Shown: piece by piece, positions 15,744 to 23,127 of the stretch
Layout: each line of letters begins with the position of its first letter
Numbering within the stretch: position 1 is the first letter of the stretch
DNA from: a virus
IMG/VR virus record: IMGVR_UViG_3300043015_000272
Location: 1-28,705 of that record
DNA length: 28,705 bases
Reading direction: 5' to 3' (one strand)
Notes under the pieces: model-generated
The model's database searches: none
Told to the model about the DNA's origin: nothing
Seen by the model: the letters and a program-made list of their open reading frames with translations, nothing else
Program-made: the position numbers and the translations under genes

Positions 15744-16706
15744 TTAGTTCAAGTCAATTCTAGGTGCATCTGCATCAATGTTTGCACCAGCGTTTAAGTC
15801 CATTGTTTGACCACAAGTTTGTGTAATATTAGTTTGCGCTTCTACTTTAAAGTTTACGCATTTAATCTGTACATCTTTTTCGGACTGCATATCAATATTA
15901 TCTTTTGCATATACAGTTGTCTTACCTTGTGTGAATATATTAACTGCACCTTTTGCTTCAATGTTAAAGTCTTCATCTACTAATACTTCAGCATTCTTAT
16001 ATGAATGTATCTGAATAGTTCCATCGGGATGCAATTCAATGAATGTATCTTTACGATGAAATAATAAAATTCTCTCATTATCAGGAGTATCATCAAATTC
16101 TAAAGCATGTCCACTCTCAGTTTGATAAACTTTATTATATGGGTATCGTGCATTGAAAGGAACCGCAGAAGGAGTCCATGTGTCAGTACTCCAAGCAATG
16201 TTCTTCTTTCCTATAGAAGGTTTACCGTTAGGTCCTTCTCCATCTACGCGATGACCTTTATTAACACCATCATTTCTTGCTGTATAAAGTTTTGACTTTT
16301 TATCACCTCTCGACAATCGAGAAGTATCCGCCTCATTAATTTCGGTAGGATGTGTTCCGCTTGGATCACAGAATCCCAAATCTGTATTGGGACGTTCTGT
16401 TGGGTGTCCATGAAAAGACCCCATAACAACTGGTTCTTGACATCCTTCACCATCTCTAAAGAACCCCACCACCCACGAACCTTTAAGTAGTCCTGATGGG
16501 GAGTGACCAATCTGCGATATTGATGCGGATGTTGTTGGCATCATAACCATCGCCCATGGTAAATCTTCAATAGGAAGTGTTTCTTTATCTTCTGTGTGAA
16601 TACCCAAGCAACGAACACGAACTCGTCCAATCTGCTCAGGATCATTATGGTCTTCAACTACACCCATGAACCAGATAAAACCGTCCATGCCCATGAAATT
16701 TTTCAT
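15744..16706 (-). CDS. gp5: gp5-like central spike protein, lysozyme-less (OB domain + beta-helix)
   Basis: This 320-residue protein keeps two of the three gp5 domains. Residues about 8-105 form the OB-fold (FIWFMGVVEDHNDPEQIGRV, then LPWAMVMMPTTSAS, HSPSGLLKGSWVVGFFRDGE, EPVVMGSFHG). A linker (110-190) follows where T4 gp5 (575 residues) carries its lysozyme; no lysozyme sequence is present. Residues about 190-320 form the spike: SGHALEFDDTPDNERILLFH, then short repeats of beta-helix type (IEAKGAVNIF, TTVYAKDNIDMQSEKDVQI) ending DADAPRIDLN. The trimer penetrates the outer membrane on contraction; a PAAR tip is encoded nearby. AGAGG precedes the ATG by 6 bases. The C-terminal DADAPRIDLN end resembles that of related marine spikes. 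Confidence 0.88.
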   Translation of the reverse strand: MKNFMGMDGFIWFMGVVEDHNDPEQIGRVRVRCLGIHTEDKETLPIEDLPWAMVMMPTTSASISQIGHSPSGLLKGSWVVGFFRDGEGCQEPVVMGSFHGHPTERPNTDLGFCDPSGTHPTEINEADTSRLSRGDKKSKLYTARNDGVNKGHRVDGEGPNGKPSIGKKNIAWSTDTWTPSAVPFNARYPYNKVYQTESGHALEFDDTPDNERILLFHRKDTFIELHPDGTIQIHSYKNAEVLVDEDFNIEAKGAVNIFTQGKTTVYAKDNIDMQSEKDVQIKCVNFKVEAQTNITQTCGQTMDLNAGANIDADAPRIDLN

Positions 16707-16716
16707 AATCTACCTC

Positions 16717-17469
16717 TTAATTATCTCTAAGTATAATGTCGAATGTTGTTGAAATATTTGTTCCAGTAGATGCAATTCCTCTTACTTCAACATCTGTTTT
16801 CTCAGGTAAAGCAATTGGCACAGTATACTTTCGTGTGTGATGACCACCAGGAACATCCATAATATCTCTACTTCTAAATGGCGCACCGCCGTCTAGTTCT
16901 CTAGCAAGAAGCGTTGCGGTTGCGCTGTCATTATAATTTCCAATACCAATATTCCATTGTGTTAGATATCCAGTTTTGCCAGCAGGAATAGTGTATATAC
17001 CAAGTTGTGTTTGTCCTAGTCCGTAAGTTGTACCTGTTCCAATAACTCCAATATCTGCAAGAACTGTTCCGCCACCATTCACCAGAGTAGAAATTATAAG
17101 AGCGCCTTCATTAGTTGTAGATGAACCAGCAGTAGCAACGAATGCACGATATACTCTTAGAAATGATGCTGTTGTTGCTACATCAGAGTTTACTGTAACT
17201 GTTTCTTCGATGGGGTTGAAGTTTGCATCTAGACCTTGAATAGTGACTGTTCTTGCACCTGTTCCAGCGGCACTATCATTTACGTTTGCACTATGAATAA
17301 AGAGAGTAGATGCTGTAGTTAGATATGTGTATATTCCACCATGCATCCAAATTGTTTCTGGTGCACCACCAACAGAAGGATTACGCCCAAACTTAGCAAT
17401 GTGAGTAACTCCTTTGTATAATCCTCGTGCAATATTGATGGATTCGTCATTGAAAAAATAGTTACCCAT
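16717..17469 (-). CDS. Conserved virion structural protein (250 aa), beta-rich
   Basis: The N-terminus (MGNYFFNDESINIARGLYKG, then VTHIAKFGRNPSVGGAPETI) and the ordered beta pattern that follows (ARTVTIQGLDANFNPIEETV, LRVYRAFVATAGS, YTIPAGKTGYLTQWNIGIGN, VPGGHHTRKYTVPIALPEKT) mark a family of phage structural proteins seen in many marine and other phages; no precise role is known to me. About 60 residues after the start a beta-sandwich ligand- or sheath-binding domain seems likely. It has its own late promoter (TATAAATA at 17501-17494) and a GAGGAGAG site. It sits between the hub region and the spike gene, so a hub, collar or fibre-base role is plausible. Confidence 0.7.
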   Translation of the reverse strand: MGNYFFNDESINIARGLYKGVTHIAKFGRNPSVGGAPETIWMHGGIYTYLTTASTLFIHSANVNDSAAGTGARTVTIQGLDANFNPIEETVTVNSDVATTASFLRVYRAFVATAGSSTTNEGALIISTLVNGGGTVLADIGVIGTGTTYGLGQTQLGIYTIPAGKTGYLTQWNIGIGNYNDSATATLLARELDGGAPFRSRDIMDVPGGHHTRKYTVPIALPEKTDVEVRGIASTGTNISTTFDIILRDN

Positions 17470-17493
17470 TGGTTTAGTCTCTCCTCTTTATCT

Positions 17494-17501
17494 TATTTAT
17501 A
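17494..17501 (-). promoter_or_regulatory. T4-type late promoter element upstream of the 250-aa virion gene
   Basis: Leftward TATAAATA is exact and overlaps the stop codon of the preceding gene. The predicted start near 17488 gives a 19-base leader carrying GAGGAGAG before the ATG at 17469. Confidence 0.7.
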
Positions 17502-17883
17502 CAGAAAGCGTTTGGTTGCTTGTTGCAAAACCCTTTTTACGCATAACAGTCTTCGCAACTAATTCGAACTCTTGTGAGTTTTTATCCCACTTGAGAACAA
17601 ATGGCATATTAATATCTGTTTGCATATCTTTGATTACCGCTTCAGCATCAGGACCCAACTGTGGAATTTTCTTACCATGTTTGTTATAAGTCTGCTTAAA
17701 CAGTCTCGTAAGTTCTGCAGTAGTAATCTGTTTCTTGTTACGTTCATCATTAACCCTATCTAAAAAATGTCGAGTGAACTCAACGTCAATTTTAACTTTT
17801 GCAAATAATCTATCTGCAAACTTTTCGATACCATCTAAATCTCTTTGTGATATCTCTTCTCGTAATTCTGAAAATTTACGCAT
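17497..17883 (-). CDS. Small conserved tail-operon protein (128 aa)
   Basis: I choose the ATG at 17883 (MRKFSELREEISQ) over the one at 17892 (MDLMRKF). AAAGG lies 9 bases before 17883 but directly abuts the 17892 ATG, too close to serve it. The start lies inside the 3' end of the upstream hub gene (8-base overlap), so translation is coupled. The protein is mixed helical (DGIEKFADRLF, then FTRHFLDRVNDERNKKQITT, AELTRLFKQTYNKHGKK) and then has DAEAVIKDMQTDINMPFVLK and FELVAKTVMRKKGF. The His/Arg-containing HFLDRVNDERN segment resembles the small toxin-like or RNase-like folds of some phage proteins, but no catalytic assignment is justified. Context suggests a minor tail or assembly factor. Confidence 0.65.
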   Translation of the reverse strand: MRKFSELREEISQRDLDGIEKFADRLFAKVKIDVEFTRHFLDRVNDERNKKQITTAELTRLFKQTYNKHGKKIPQLGPDAEAVIKDMQTDINMPFVLKWDKNSQEFELVAKTVMRKKGFATSNQTLSV

Positions 17884-19291
17884 TAAATCCATCCTTTATA
17901 ATTACAGTATCGCACTTATATGATGCTGTTGAGTTACCAACAGGTTTAAAAATATGAATAGCATCTCTAACTAAATACATACCACTATACTTCGGTTGAT
18001 AAACTTTACTTGGTGTATCAACTTTTTTTACTGATGGAAAATTAAAGTATGCTAATCTACCCACTGTTATAACTGGATGTCCAGGAACTTGAAAAGAACT
18101 AAGGACCTCATCTTGCAATTGTTTTGCAATAACAGTTCTTCCTAAAAGATAATCATTTGCAAATAAATCTCTGTATCCAACTTCATCTTTCTTTTCAGCA
18201 TGTATTCTACTCGATTTAGGACTCATATAAACTTTAACATCAGGATTAATCTCTGATCCCCAATCTACATATTTTGAATTAGGGGATAATCTTTTCATTT
18301 TTGATGCAAACTTCTTTGATGATTTATCATATGAATTAAAATAGTTATATGTCTGAACTTGATAAGATTTATGAAAAGTATCATGTATGATGTGTTTGGA
18401 TGATAAATTTCCGTTTTGAATATCGGAAAGATAATTAGACTTCTCATCAATTCTAAAGTCATCAACATTCTGTGCGCTTTCAGATGCAACCATTCCACTT
18501 AGAGGTTTACCATCTGCACCATATGTAGGAACACCAGGAACTTTATATAAATATCCATTCTTTATTGCGCCACTCTTTCTATCTACCGGAATTTCTTCCA
18601 TCAAATCTGTTATAACCACATTTTTTGTATTGCTGAATAATGTTGATGTTGATAAAAATTTAAATCCATGCATAGATTGAAAGAAAAAGAATCCGGGCAT
18701 GTCTGTATCAGGATCAATTGCTTTTCCGGTTACCCATTGAATTGCTTTTGCTGGTCTCCATCTTGGAGAAACAAATTTTAAAGACCCTATAGACATATCA
18801 AAAAATATACCCTCTTTTGTATCATTAGAAAAGATGTAATTTTTAAATATATCGCGAACAATATCATGCGGCGCACCAGTAAATGCTTGACTTATACTTG
18901 TATGAATGTTGTTATAACCTTCTTCGGTAATAAGACTTAAAGTAAAATATTGTTTTCTTTCTTGAATTATGGGTCCTTGAATATTAGCAACTCTAAACCA
19001 CTTTGATATCTTTGTATCTTCAACTCCACCTGATACATTGTAAACGATATTGACAATTTCACCACCTAGAATTGGATAGTCAGCAATCATATCATTGCTG
19101 TCTGTGATACTTAGTTCTGCAGTCTGAAATGGAGACTTGATACTTTCATAGATATTGAGAGCAGTATATACTGAGAGTAAATCCATAAACTGGTCAGAAC
19201 CCTTCGCAGTTTTGATGTTCTTAACTCTATTGTGATATAGTTTCATGGAGGAAAATAGTACTTCTCCACCACCTTTTACAGGCGCCGCCAT
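17876..19291 (-). CDS. Probable baseplate hub protein (gp27-like)
   Basis: This 471-residue protein precedes the spike genes in the same operon and lies directly after gp53. Its first 120 residues show the two-strand hub pattern (DLLSVYTALNIYESIKSPFQ, TAELSITDSNDMIADYPILG, GEIVNIVYNV). Further on are RKQYFTLSLITEEGYNNIHT and SISQAFTGAPHDIVRDIFKN, then SPRWRPAKAIQWVTGKA with MPGFFFFQSMHGFKFLS. This beta-then-helical-insert layout is typical of gp27/VgrG N-terminal hub proteins that adapt the spike to the tube. T4 gp27 is 391 residues. The C-terminus (SGMYLVRDAIHIFKP, then CDTVIIKDGFNA) ends near a final strand. A GGAG site precedes the ATG. Identity is inferred from fold pattern and neighbours; gp27 itself is the leading candidate. 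Confidence 0.65.
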   Translation of the reverse strand: MAAPVKGGGEVLFSSMKLYHNRVKNIKTAKGSDQFMDLLSVYTALNIYESIKSPFQTAELSITDSNDMIADYPILGGEIVNIVYNVSGGVEDTKISKWFRVANIQGPIIQERKQYFTLSLITEEGYNNIHTSISQAFTGAPHDIVRDIFKNYIFSNDTKEGIFFDMSIGSLKFVSPRWRPAKAIQWVTGKAIDPDTDMPGFFFFQSMHGFKFLSTSTLFSNTKNVVITDLMEEIPVDRKSGAIKNGYLYKVPGVPTYGADGKPLSGMVASESAQNVDDFRIDEKSNYLSDIQNGNLSSKHIIHDTFHKSYQVQTYNYFNSYDKSSKKFASKMKRLSPNSKYVDWGSEINPDVKVYMSPKSSRIHAEKKDEVGYRDLFANDYLLGRTVIAKQLQDEVLSSFQVPGHPVITVGRLAYFNFPSVKKVDTPSKVYQPKYSGMYLVRDAIHIFKPVGNSTASYKCDTVIIKDGFNA

Positions 19292-19292
19292 G

Positions 19293-20111
19293 CTAGTCTC
19301 CTATCAAATTAGTAAATTCTTCAATGAATTCTTGTACAAGAGTAGGTCGCAGAATTCGTATTCTTCTTTTCTTTTCGTTCTCTTGTTGTTCATAAACTGT
19401 GTTAGTAATGGCAACTGAACTGAATTGTTGTACAACTCCAATTCCTGTGGTTTGTGTGTAGAATTCACTGCTGGTTCTTACCATCTTTGTTGGGTCACCT
19501 GAAGACTGTGGTCTTTCATAATGATGAATTCCATTAGGACCTGAATTAATAGTCCAGAGTTTATATGTATTACCATCATATGAAGATTGTGCATGACCTT
19601 GTCCATAGTTACCTGGCATATAAAATGTCTGATTAGGAAACTCAGCAAACGTATGGATGTGTGCAATGCCTTCTCCATTTTGTTTGTATCTGTTATAACT
19701 TTTCGCATCCGCTTCGTTTAAAAATATAGGATACCAATAACCTTCACCAAGATGCATACCAGAAGTGCCTGTTCCATATAACGCATAAGGACCACTACCA
19801 CCATACTTCTTAGCAATCATTTTTCGCAATTCATTTTCTGTGCGCGGCCAATCTTCTAACACATCATGTATCTCATTAGTCAATAAAATTATCCATGCAA
19901 GTTCGGAATCATTAAAGAATTGATGTGCTAATATATCTGGTCGCTCACCCTCTTGAATGTCATACTCATCATATGAGAAAACATTTGTCGATAAGTTTTC
20001 TTTAAGTTTTACTCTTCGAATAATATCTTTTGCTATGAATAAATTATCAACCGTTGAATTTGGTTTTGTTAAATCATAAATTATTTCTGGATATTTTGAA
20101 AAATATGACAT
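19293..20111 (-). CDS. gp53: Baseplate wedge protein gp53
   Basis: This 272-residue protein starts MSYFSKYPEIIYDLTK and carries the gp53 hallmark near residues 48-82: EYDIQEGERPDILAHQFFND followed by SELAWIILLTNEIHD, then DWPRTENELRKMIAKKYG. The N-terminal part resembles the LysM-like portion of gp53. gp53 pins neighbouring gp6 dimers and gp25 together in the inner baseplate ring. T4 gp53 is 196 residues; the extra C-terminal region (about 115-272), with HIHTFAEFPNQTFYM and HHYERPQSS, is a longer beta-rich extension found in marine relatives. The ATG overlaps the stop of the upstream gene as TAATG, and the following hub gene begins after one base. Confidence 0.9.
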   Translation of the reverse strand: MSYFSKYPEIIYDLTKPNSTVDNLFIAKDIIRRVKLKENLSTNVFSYDEYDIQEGERPDILAHQFFNDSELAWIILLTNEIHDVLEDWPRTENELRKMIAKKYGGSGPYALYGTGTSGMHLGEGYWYPIFLNEADAKSYNRYKQNGEGIAHIHTFAEFPNQTFYMPGNYGQGHAQSSYDGNTYKLWTINSGPNGIHHYERPQSSGDPTKMVRTSSEFYTQTTGIGVVQQFSSVAITNTVYEQQENEKKRRIRILRPTLVQEFIEEFTNLIGD

Positions 20112-21220
20112 TAATAACCCTCTGCAATTCTTTGTTTATGTAAAGGTTCAATTTCTTTGAACGCCATTGTAATTTGTATCTCAGTAGGTTGTCCATCGCG
20201 GTTTGTCGAAAAGACACCAGAAGATGTATAGTTAGTTGTAAAGTCTGTCAGAACACAAGTAGATATCTTATGCATGTATGGGTTGTCATTTTCTTTGAAC
20301 ATAACACTAATATCGAATAAAGACGGATATTGAAAATATAATCCACTCTCAATTAATTCTGGATGCATGTGAAATCTAAATGTTTTAATAATATTATCAA
20401 TTGCCTGCGCTTCTGCTTGAGACCTTGCCGCAAATTCATACACAAACTGAAATGTTCTAAAGTTCATGCTATCAAATCTTTGTTCAACGTGAGGATTTGA
20501 AACTCTTCTTGTAGATACTTCTAATATGTTTTGTAAGTTCATACCAAATGCATCAGGTAACTTAGCGGCAGTTTCTAATGCAAGTCTTGCGACTTCACCA
20601 CCAACTTGTGTTAAATCTCCAGCAGATGATGCTTGTGCTTTCTCTTTAATTCCACTGATACCACCTTCCATCAATCTTGCTATACCACCACCCATTGCGC
20701 CAATCTTAGCATCTGCCCATTGTGCGCTAGATGTAGAAACAAAAGTGTTAGGAACAGCAAGAGCAATAGAACTATTTAACTTCTTCATGTTTCTTGCGCC
20801 AGCAAACACTGCGCCTGTAAAATTACTTGTGGATTCAACAACAGCACCAGCAACTTTTCCAGCGGTACCGCCACCTAATAGTCCAACACCCTTATTCAAA
20901 GCACCCTTAATATCATTTCCTGTATTTGTCAAACCATTTCTAATTTTCTGAGATGCAATTGCAGTATGACCTTGGAATGCTCTAGGTTCACCTTCGGTTG
21001 TTTGTTTTTTCATTGCGAATGATGTGGTATCATCAATGTATATATCAAAGATAACGTGATTGTCCAACTCCGCAGGTGCGTCAATACCCATATCAATAGG
21101 ATAAGTCAGTCCACGAGTTCCGTAAGTTCTACCTGTTTTGCGTGGTTCTTGTCTGCTAGACACTAAACCGTGTCCACCTACTATATCCCCCACTAGTTTT
21201 GAAAGTGTATTTAGTGCCAT
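20111..21220 (-). CDS. gp48: Baseplate tail-tube cap protein (gp48-like)
   Basis: This 369-residue protein has a tail-tube-like C-terminal half: NPHVEQRFDSMNFRTFQFVY, FEFAARSQAEAQAIDNIIKT-type helix, FRFHMHPELIESGLYFQYPS, then LFDISVMFKENDNPYMHKIS and CVLTDFTTNYTSSGVFST, ending MAFKEIEPLHKQRI. This is the pattern of T4 gp48/gp54 tube-initiation rings (gp48 is 364 residues). The N-terminal part (LTYPIDMGIDAPAELDNHVI) and a Gly/Ala-rich middle (about 95-215, with GLLGGGTAGKVAGAVVES) may be a flexible or amphipathic insert. It is the first gene of the leftward block, with a dedicated late promoter (21259-21252) and GAGGG before the ATG. gp48 rather than gp54 is chosen because a second tube-like protein is encoded at 22310. 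Confidence 0.75.
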   Translation of the reverse strand: MALNTLSKLVGDIVGGHGLVSSRQEPRKTGRTYGTRGLTYPIDMGIDAPAELDNHVIFDIYIDDTTSFAMKKQTTEGEPRAFQGHTAIASQKIRNGLTNTGNDIKGALNKGVGLLGGGTAGKVAGAVVESTSNFTGAVFAGARNMKKLNSSIALAVPNTFVSTSSAQWADAKIGAMGGGIARLMEGGISGIKEKAQASSAGDLTQVGGEVARLALETAAKLPDAFGMNLQNILEVSTRRVSNPHVEQRFDSMNFRTFQFVYEFAARSQAEAQAIDNIIKTFRFHMHPELIESGLYFQYPSLFDISVMFKENDNPYMHKISTCVLTDFTTNYTSSGVFSTNRDGQPTEIQITMAFKEIEPLHKQRIAEGY

Positions 21221-21230
21221 TGCGTCCCTC

Positions 21231-21238
21231 TATAAATA
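21231..21238 (+). promoter_or_regulatory. T4-type late promoter, rightward (gp4 operon)
   Basis: Exact TATAAATA. Predicted +1 near 21244 gives a 28-base leader to the ATG at 21272. It faces the leftward promoter 13 bases away; the predicted start points overlap by three bases. Confidence 0.75.
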
Positions 21239-21251
21239 GTTATTGCAGTAT

Positions 21252-21259
21252 TATTTATA
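21252..21259 (-). promoter_or_regulatory. T4-type late promoter, leftward (gp48 operon)
   Basis: Leftward strand reads TATAAATA exactly. Predicted +1 near 21246 gives a 26-base leader with GAGGG before the gp48 ATG at 21220. It drives the whole baseplate block in this reading. Confidence 0.75.
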
Positions 21260-21271
21260 TGAGTTATACAG

Positions 21272-21706
21272 ATGGCATACAAAGGAAGATATTCTCCACT
21301 AAATCCTAAGAAATATCAAGGTAATCCAACCAATATTATTTATCGTTCTCTTTGGGAAAGAAAATTTATGGTATGGTGTGATATGAACAGTGATGTTATA
21401 AAATGGGGAAGTGAAGAAACTGTTATACCTTACATATCTCCTTTAGATAATAAAAGACACAGATACTTTGTTGACTTCTATATACAGGTTCGAACTAAAG
21501 AGGGCATACTCAAATCATATCTTGTAGAAGTTAAACCTAAAAAGTATACAAAACCACCAGAAAAATCCCCAACTAGAAAATCTAAATCGTGGTTCGGTGA
21601 AGTTAAGGCATGGGGTATAAACTCTGCAAAATGGAAAGCGGCATCTGAGTATGCTAAAGATAGACACTGGGAATTTATAATTCTTACAGAAGACCATTTA
21701 AAGTAG
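21272..21706 (+). CDS. gp4: Head completion protein gp4 (nuclease-like fold)
   Basis: This 144-residue protein (T4 gp4 is about 150) has the family layout: NIIYRSLWERKFMVWCDMN at residues 21-39, KWGSEETVIPYISPLDNKRH (44-63), RYFVDFYIQV (64-73), YLVEVKPKKY (83-92), and a closing basic AKWKAASEYAKDRHWEFIIL. Acidic residues E29 and D68 and the E86-V87-K88 triad fit a PD-(D/E)xK-like nuclease fold. gp4 acts at the DNA-filled head, preparing it for tail joining; an endonuclease role has been suggested for the family. It is the first gene of the rightward operon behind the TATAAATA at 21231. The next gene starts 14 bases after its stop. Confidence 0.88.
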   Translation: MAYKGRYSPLNPKKYQGNPTNIIYRSLWERKFMVWCDMNSDVIKWGSEETVIPYISPLDNKRHRYFVDFYIQVRTKEGILKSYLVEVKPKKYTKPPEKSPTRKSKSWFGEVKAWGINSAKWKAASEYAKDRHWEFIILTEDHLK

Positions 21707-21714
21707 CATAAATA
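21707..21714 (+). promoter_or_regulatory. Late-promoter-like element 5 bases before the 21720 ATG
   Basis: CATAAATA differs by one base from the late consensus and overlaps the end of gp4's stop region. It is followed by CTATT and the ATG at 21720, the same spacing as TATAAATA before gp25. The predicted +1 falls on the A of the ATG. No good Shine-Dalgarno is visible for this gene. Confidence 0.45.
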
Positions 21715-21719
21715 CTATT

Positions 21720-22310
21720 ATGGCAGAAGAAACTAGAATATTAGAACAAATTCGAAACGCACGTGGAGATGCATCGAAATCCTTTACATGGTATCAACAA
21801 CAAGTTAGAGACTTGGTTGGTACTCAGTATCCTGGACCTAGATTTCAACGTGAATATGCAGAAAACATGACTAATCGCATGTTACCTGGAAGAATGTATT
21901 TAATCAACTATTCAAATCCAGCAGGTAGAGATACTTTACCATACTACGATATGTTTCCACTAATATTACCATTCAACATTGAGAGTAATTTAGTGACAGC
22001 ATTGAATTTTCATTATTTACATCCAGTACAAAGATTAATTCTTTTAGAAAAACTAATGCCATTTAAAATTGGCGATACAGATATAGCAACGAGAATCCGA
22101 GCAAACTGGAATGTTCTAAGTAATTTTGCTAGATTTAGAGAAGTTAGACCGGCAGTTAAAAGATATAGAAGAGGATTAATTAAAGGGAGACTTCTTTTCA
22201 TTCAACCAGATGATTGGGTAACTGCCGCAGTATTACCAACCGAACAATTTAAAAAGGCATCTAAGCAAAAGGTTTACTTAGACAGCAATAGAAAAATGAG
22301 GCAACGATAA
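21720..22310 (+). CDS. Conserved virion/tail protein next to gp4 (196 aa)
   Basis: This protein has a helical N-terminus (WYQQQVRDLVG) and then PGRMYLINYSNPAGRDTLPY followed by YDMFPLILPFN (about 56-86), and LNFHYLHPVQRLILLEKLMP at about 95-114. The combination of G-x-MY-x-x-x-Y-x-P...LPYYD-x-FPL-x-x-PF with LNFHYL is a widespread pattern in T4-like phages. A basic C-terminal half (VRPAVKRYRRGLIKGRL) follows. In T4, gene 2 (DNA-end protector) neighbours gene 4, so a gp2 equivalent is one possibility, but the match is not specific and a tail role is equally likely. It lacks a convincing Shine-Dalgarno. Its stop overlaps the next ATG as TAATG. Confidence 0.6.
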   Translation: MAEETRILEQIRNARGDASKSFTWYQQQVRDLVGTQYPGPRFQREYAENMTNRMLPGRMYLINYSNPAGRDTLPYYDMFPLILPFNIESNLVTALNFHYLHPVQRLILLEKLMPFKIGDTDIATRIRANWNVLSNFARFREVRPAVKRYRRGLIKGRLLFIQPDDWVTAAVLPTEQFKKASKQKVYLDSNRKMRQR

Positions 22311-23101
22311 TGTCATTAACAGAATTCATAGCGAATGCTAAAATTAGAAATTTCGCAAGAGCAAATAAATATCTTGTCATTATTGACATGCCCAGAGGAC
22401 CATCAGCAAACAATTATGGTAGACCTGATCCATTTGGGTCTCTGTTTAGAACTGGAGGTAGAGGTGCAAACGATGCGTTTGGTGGTCTCATAAACAACTT
22501 TGTTAAGGCAGACGGTCAGTATCTAGCATCTTTGTTTTGTGAATCCACGGCACTACCAGGATTGAATATCGATAGTAAGATAAACAAGCAGTATGGTCCA
22601 GGGAGAGAAATTCCTTACGGTCGTAGTTATGCTCCTGTTAATATGTCTTTCTATATGGATGCTGGTTATCAGATTAAAGATTTCTTTGAAATTTGGCAAG
22701 GAATGATTTTTAATGAGGACTCATCTCATTTAAATTATTATAATGAATATGTGACGAATGTACACATTCTAGGATTAGATATGCGCGAAGGACGTTTTGG
22801 TACTTTTGGAGTTCTTCCTGATATAGGAACATTACAAAATAGTATCATCGTATCTAGATATCAGTGTACACTACAAGAATGTTACCCAAAAAGTGTAGCG
22901 GAAATTCAAATGTCCGCTGGTAGCGGTGAAGTACCTAGACTTCAAGTTCAGTTTCAATATAGAAAATGGACAAACACAAGCACACTGATGGGAGTTGGAA
23001 ATGTAACATCAACAACACCGGAATCGGATATTGTTAAGTACAATCCTGCAACAGGAACACTAGCACCAGCACCAGCACCATCATATCCACCAGGACCATA
23101 A
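22310..23101 (+). CDS. gp54: Baseplate tail-tube initiator, gp54-like (tube fold)
   Basis: This 263-residue protein has a tail-tube-type body: ANKYLVIIDMPRGP near residue 19, LFCESTALPGLNIDSKINKQ near 75, YGPGREIPYGRSYAPVNMSF near 95, YMDAGYQIKDFFEIWQGMIF near 115, then NEYVTNVHILGLD. These motifs (CESTALPG; YGPxRxxPY; FFxxWQ) are shared by gp19 tube and gp54 initiator proteins. gp54 and gp48 form the rings that start tube polymerisation on the hub; a gp48-like gene lies just across the divergent promoter. The C-terminus is a Pro/Ala-rich tail (LAPAPAPSYPPGP). It could alternatively be the main tube protein gp19, but the baseplate context favours gp54. Start is coupled (TAATG) to the gene before. 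Confidence 0.7.
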   Translation: MSLTEFIANAKIRNFARANKYLVIIDMPRGPSANNYGRPDPFGSLFRTGGRGANDAFGGLINNFVKADGQYLASLFCESTALPGLNIDSKINKQYGPGREIPYGRSYAPVNMSFYMDAGYQIKDFFEIWQGMIFNEDSSHLNYYNEYVTNVHILGLDMREGRFGTFGVLPDIGTLQNSIIVSRYQCTLQECYPKSVAEIQMSAGSGEVPRLQVQFQYRKWTNTSTLMGVGNVTSTTPESDIVKYNPATGTLAPAPAPSYPPGP

Positions 23102-23127
23102 TAACCATATAATGAGGAGAAAATAAT

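Noticed and set aside
18546-18553. An exact rightward TATAAATA element
   Set aside because: It lies inside the leftward hub gene with no rightward gene nearby; one such chance hit is expected in AT-rich DNA.
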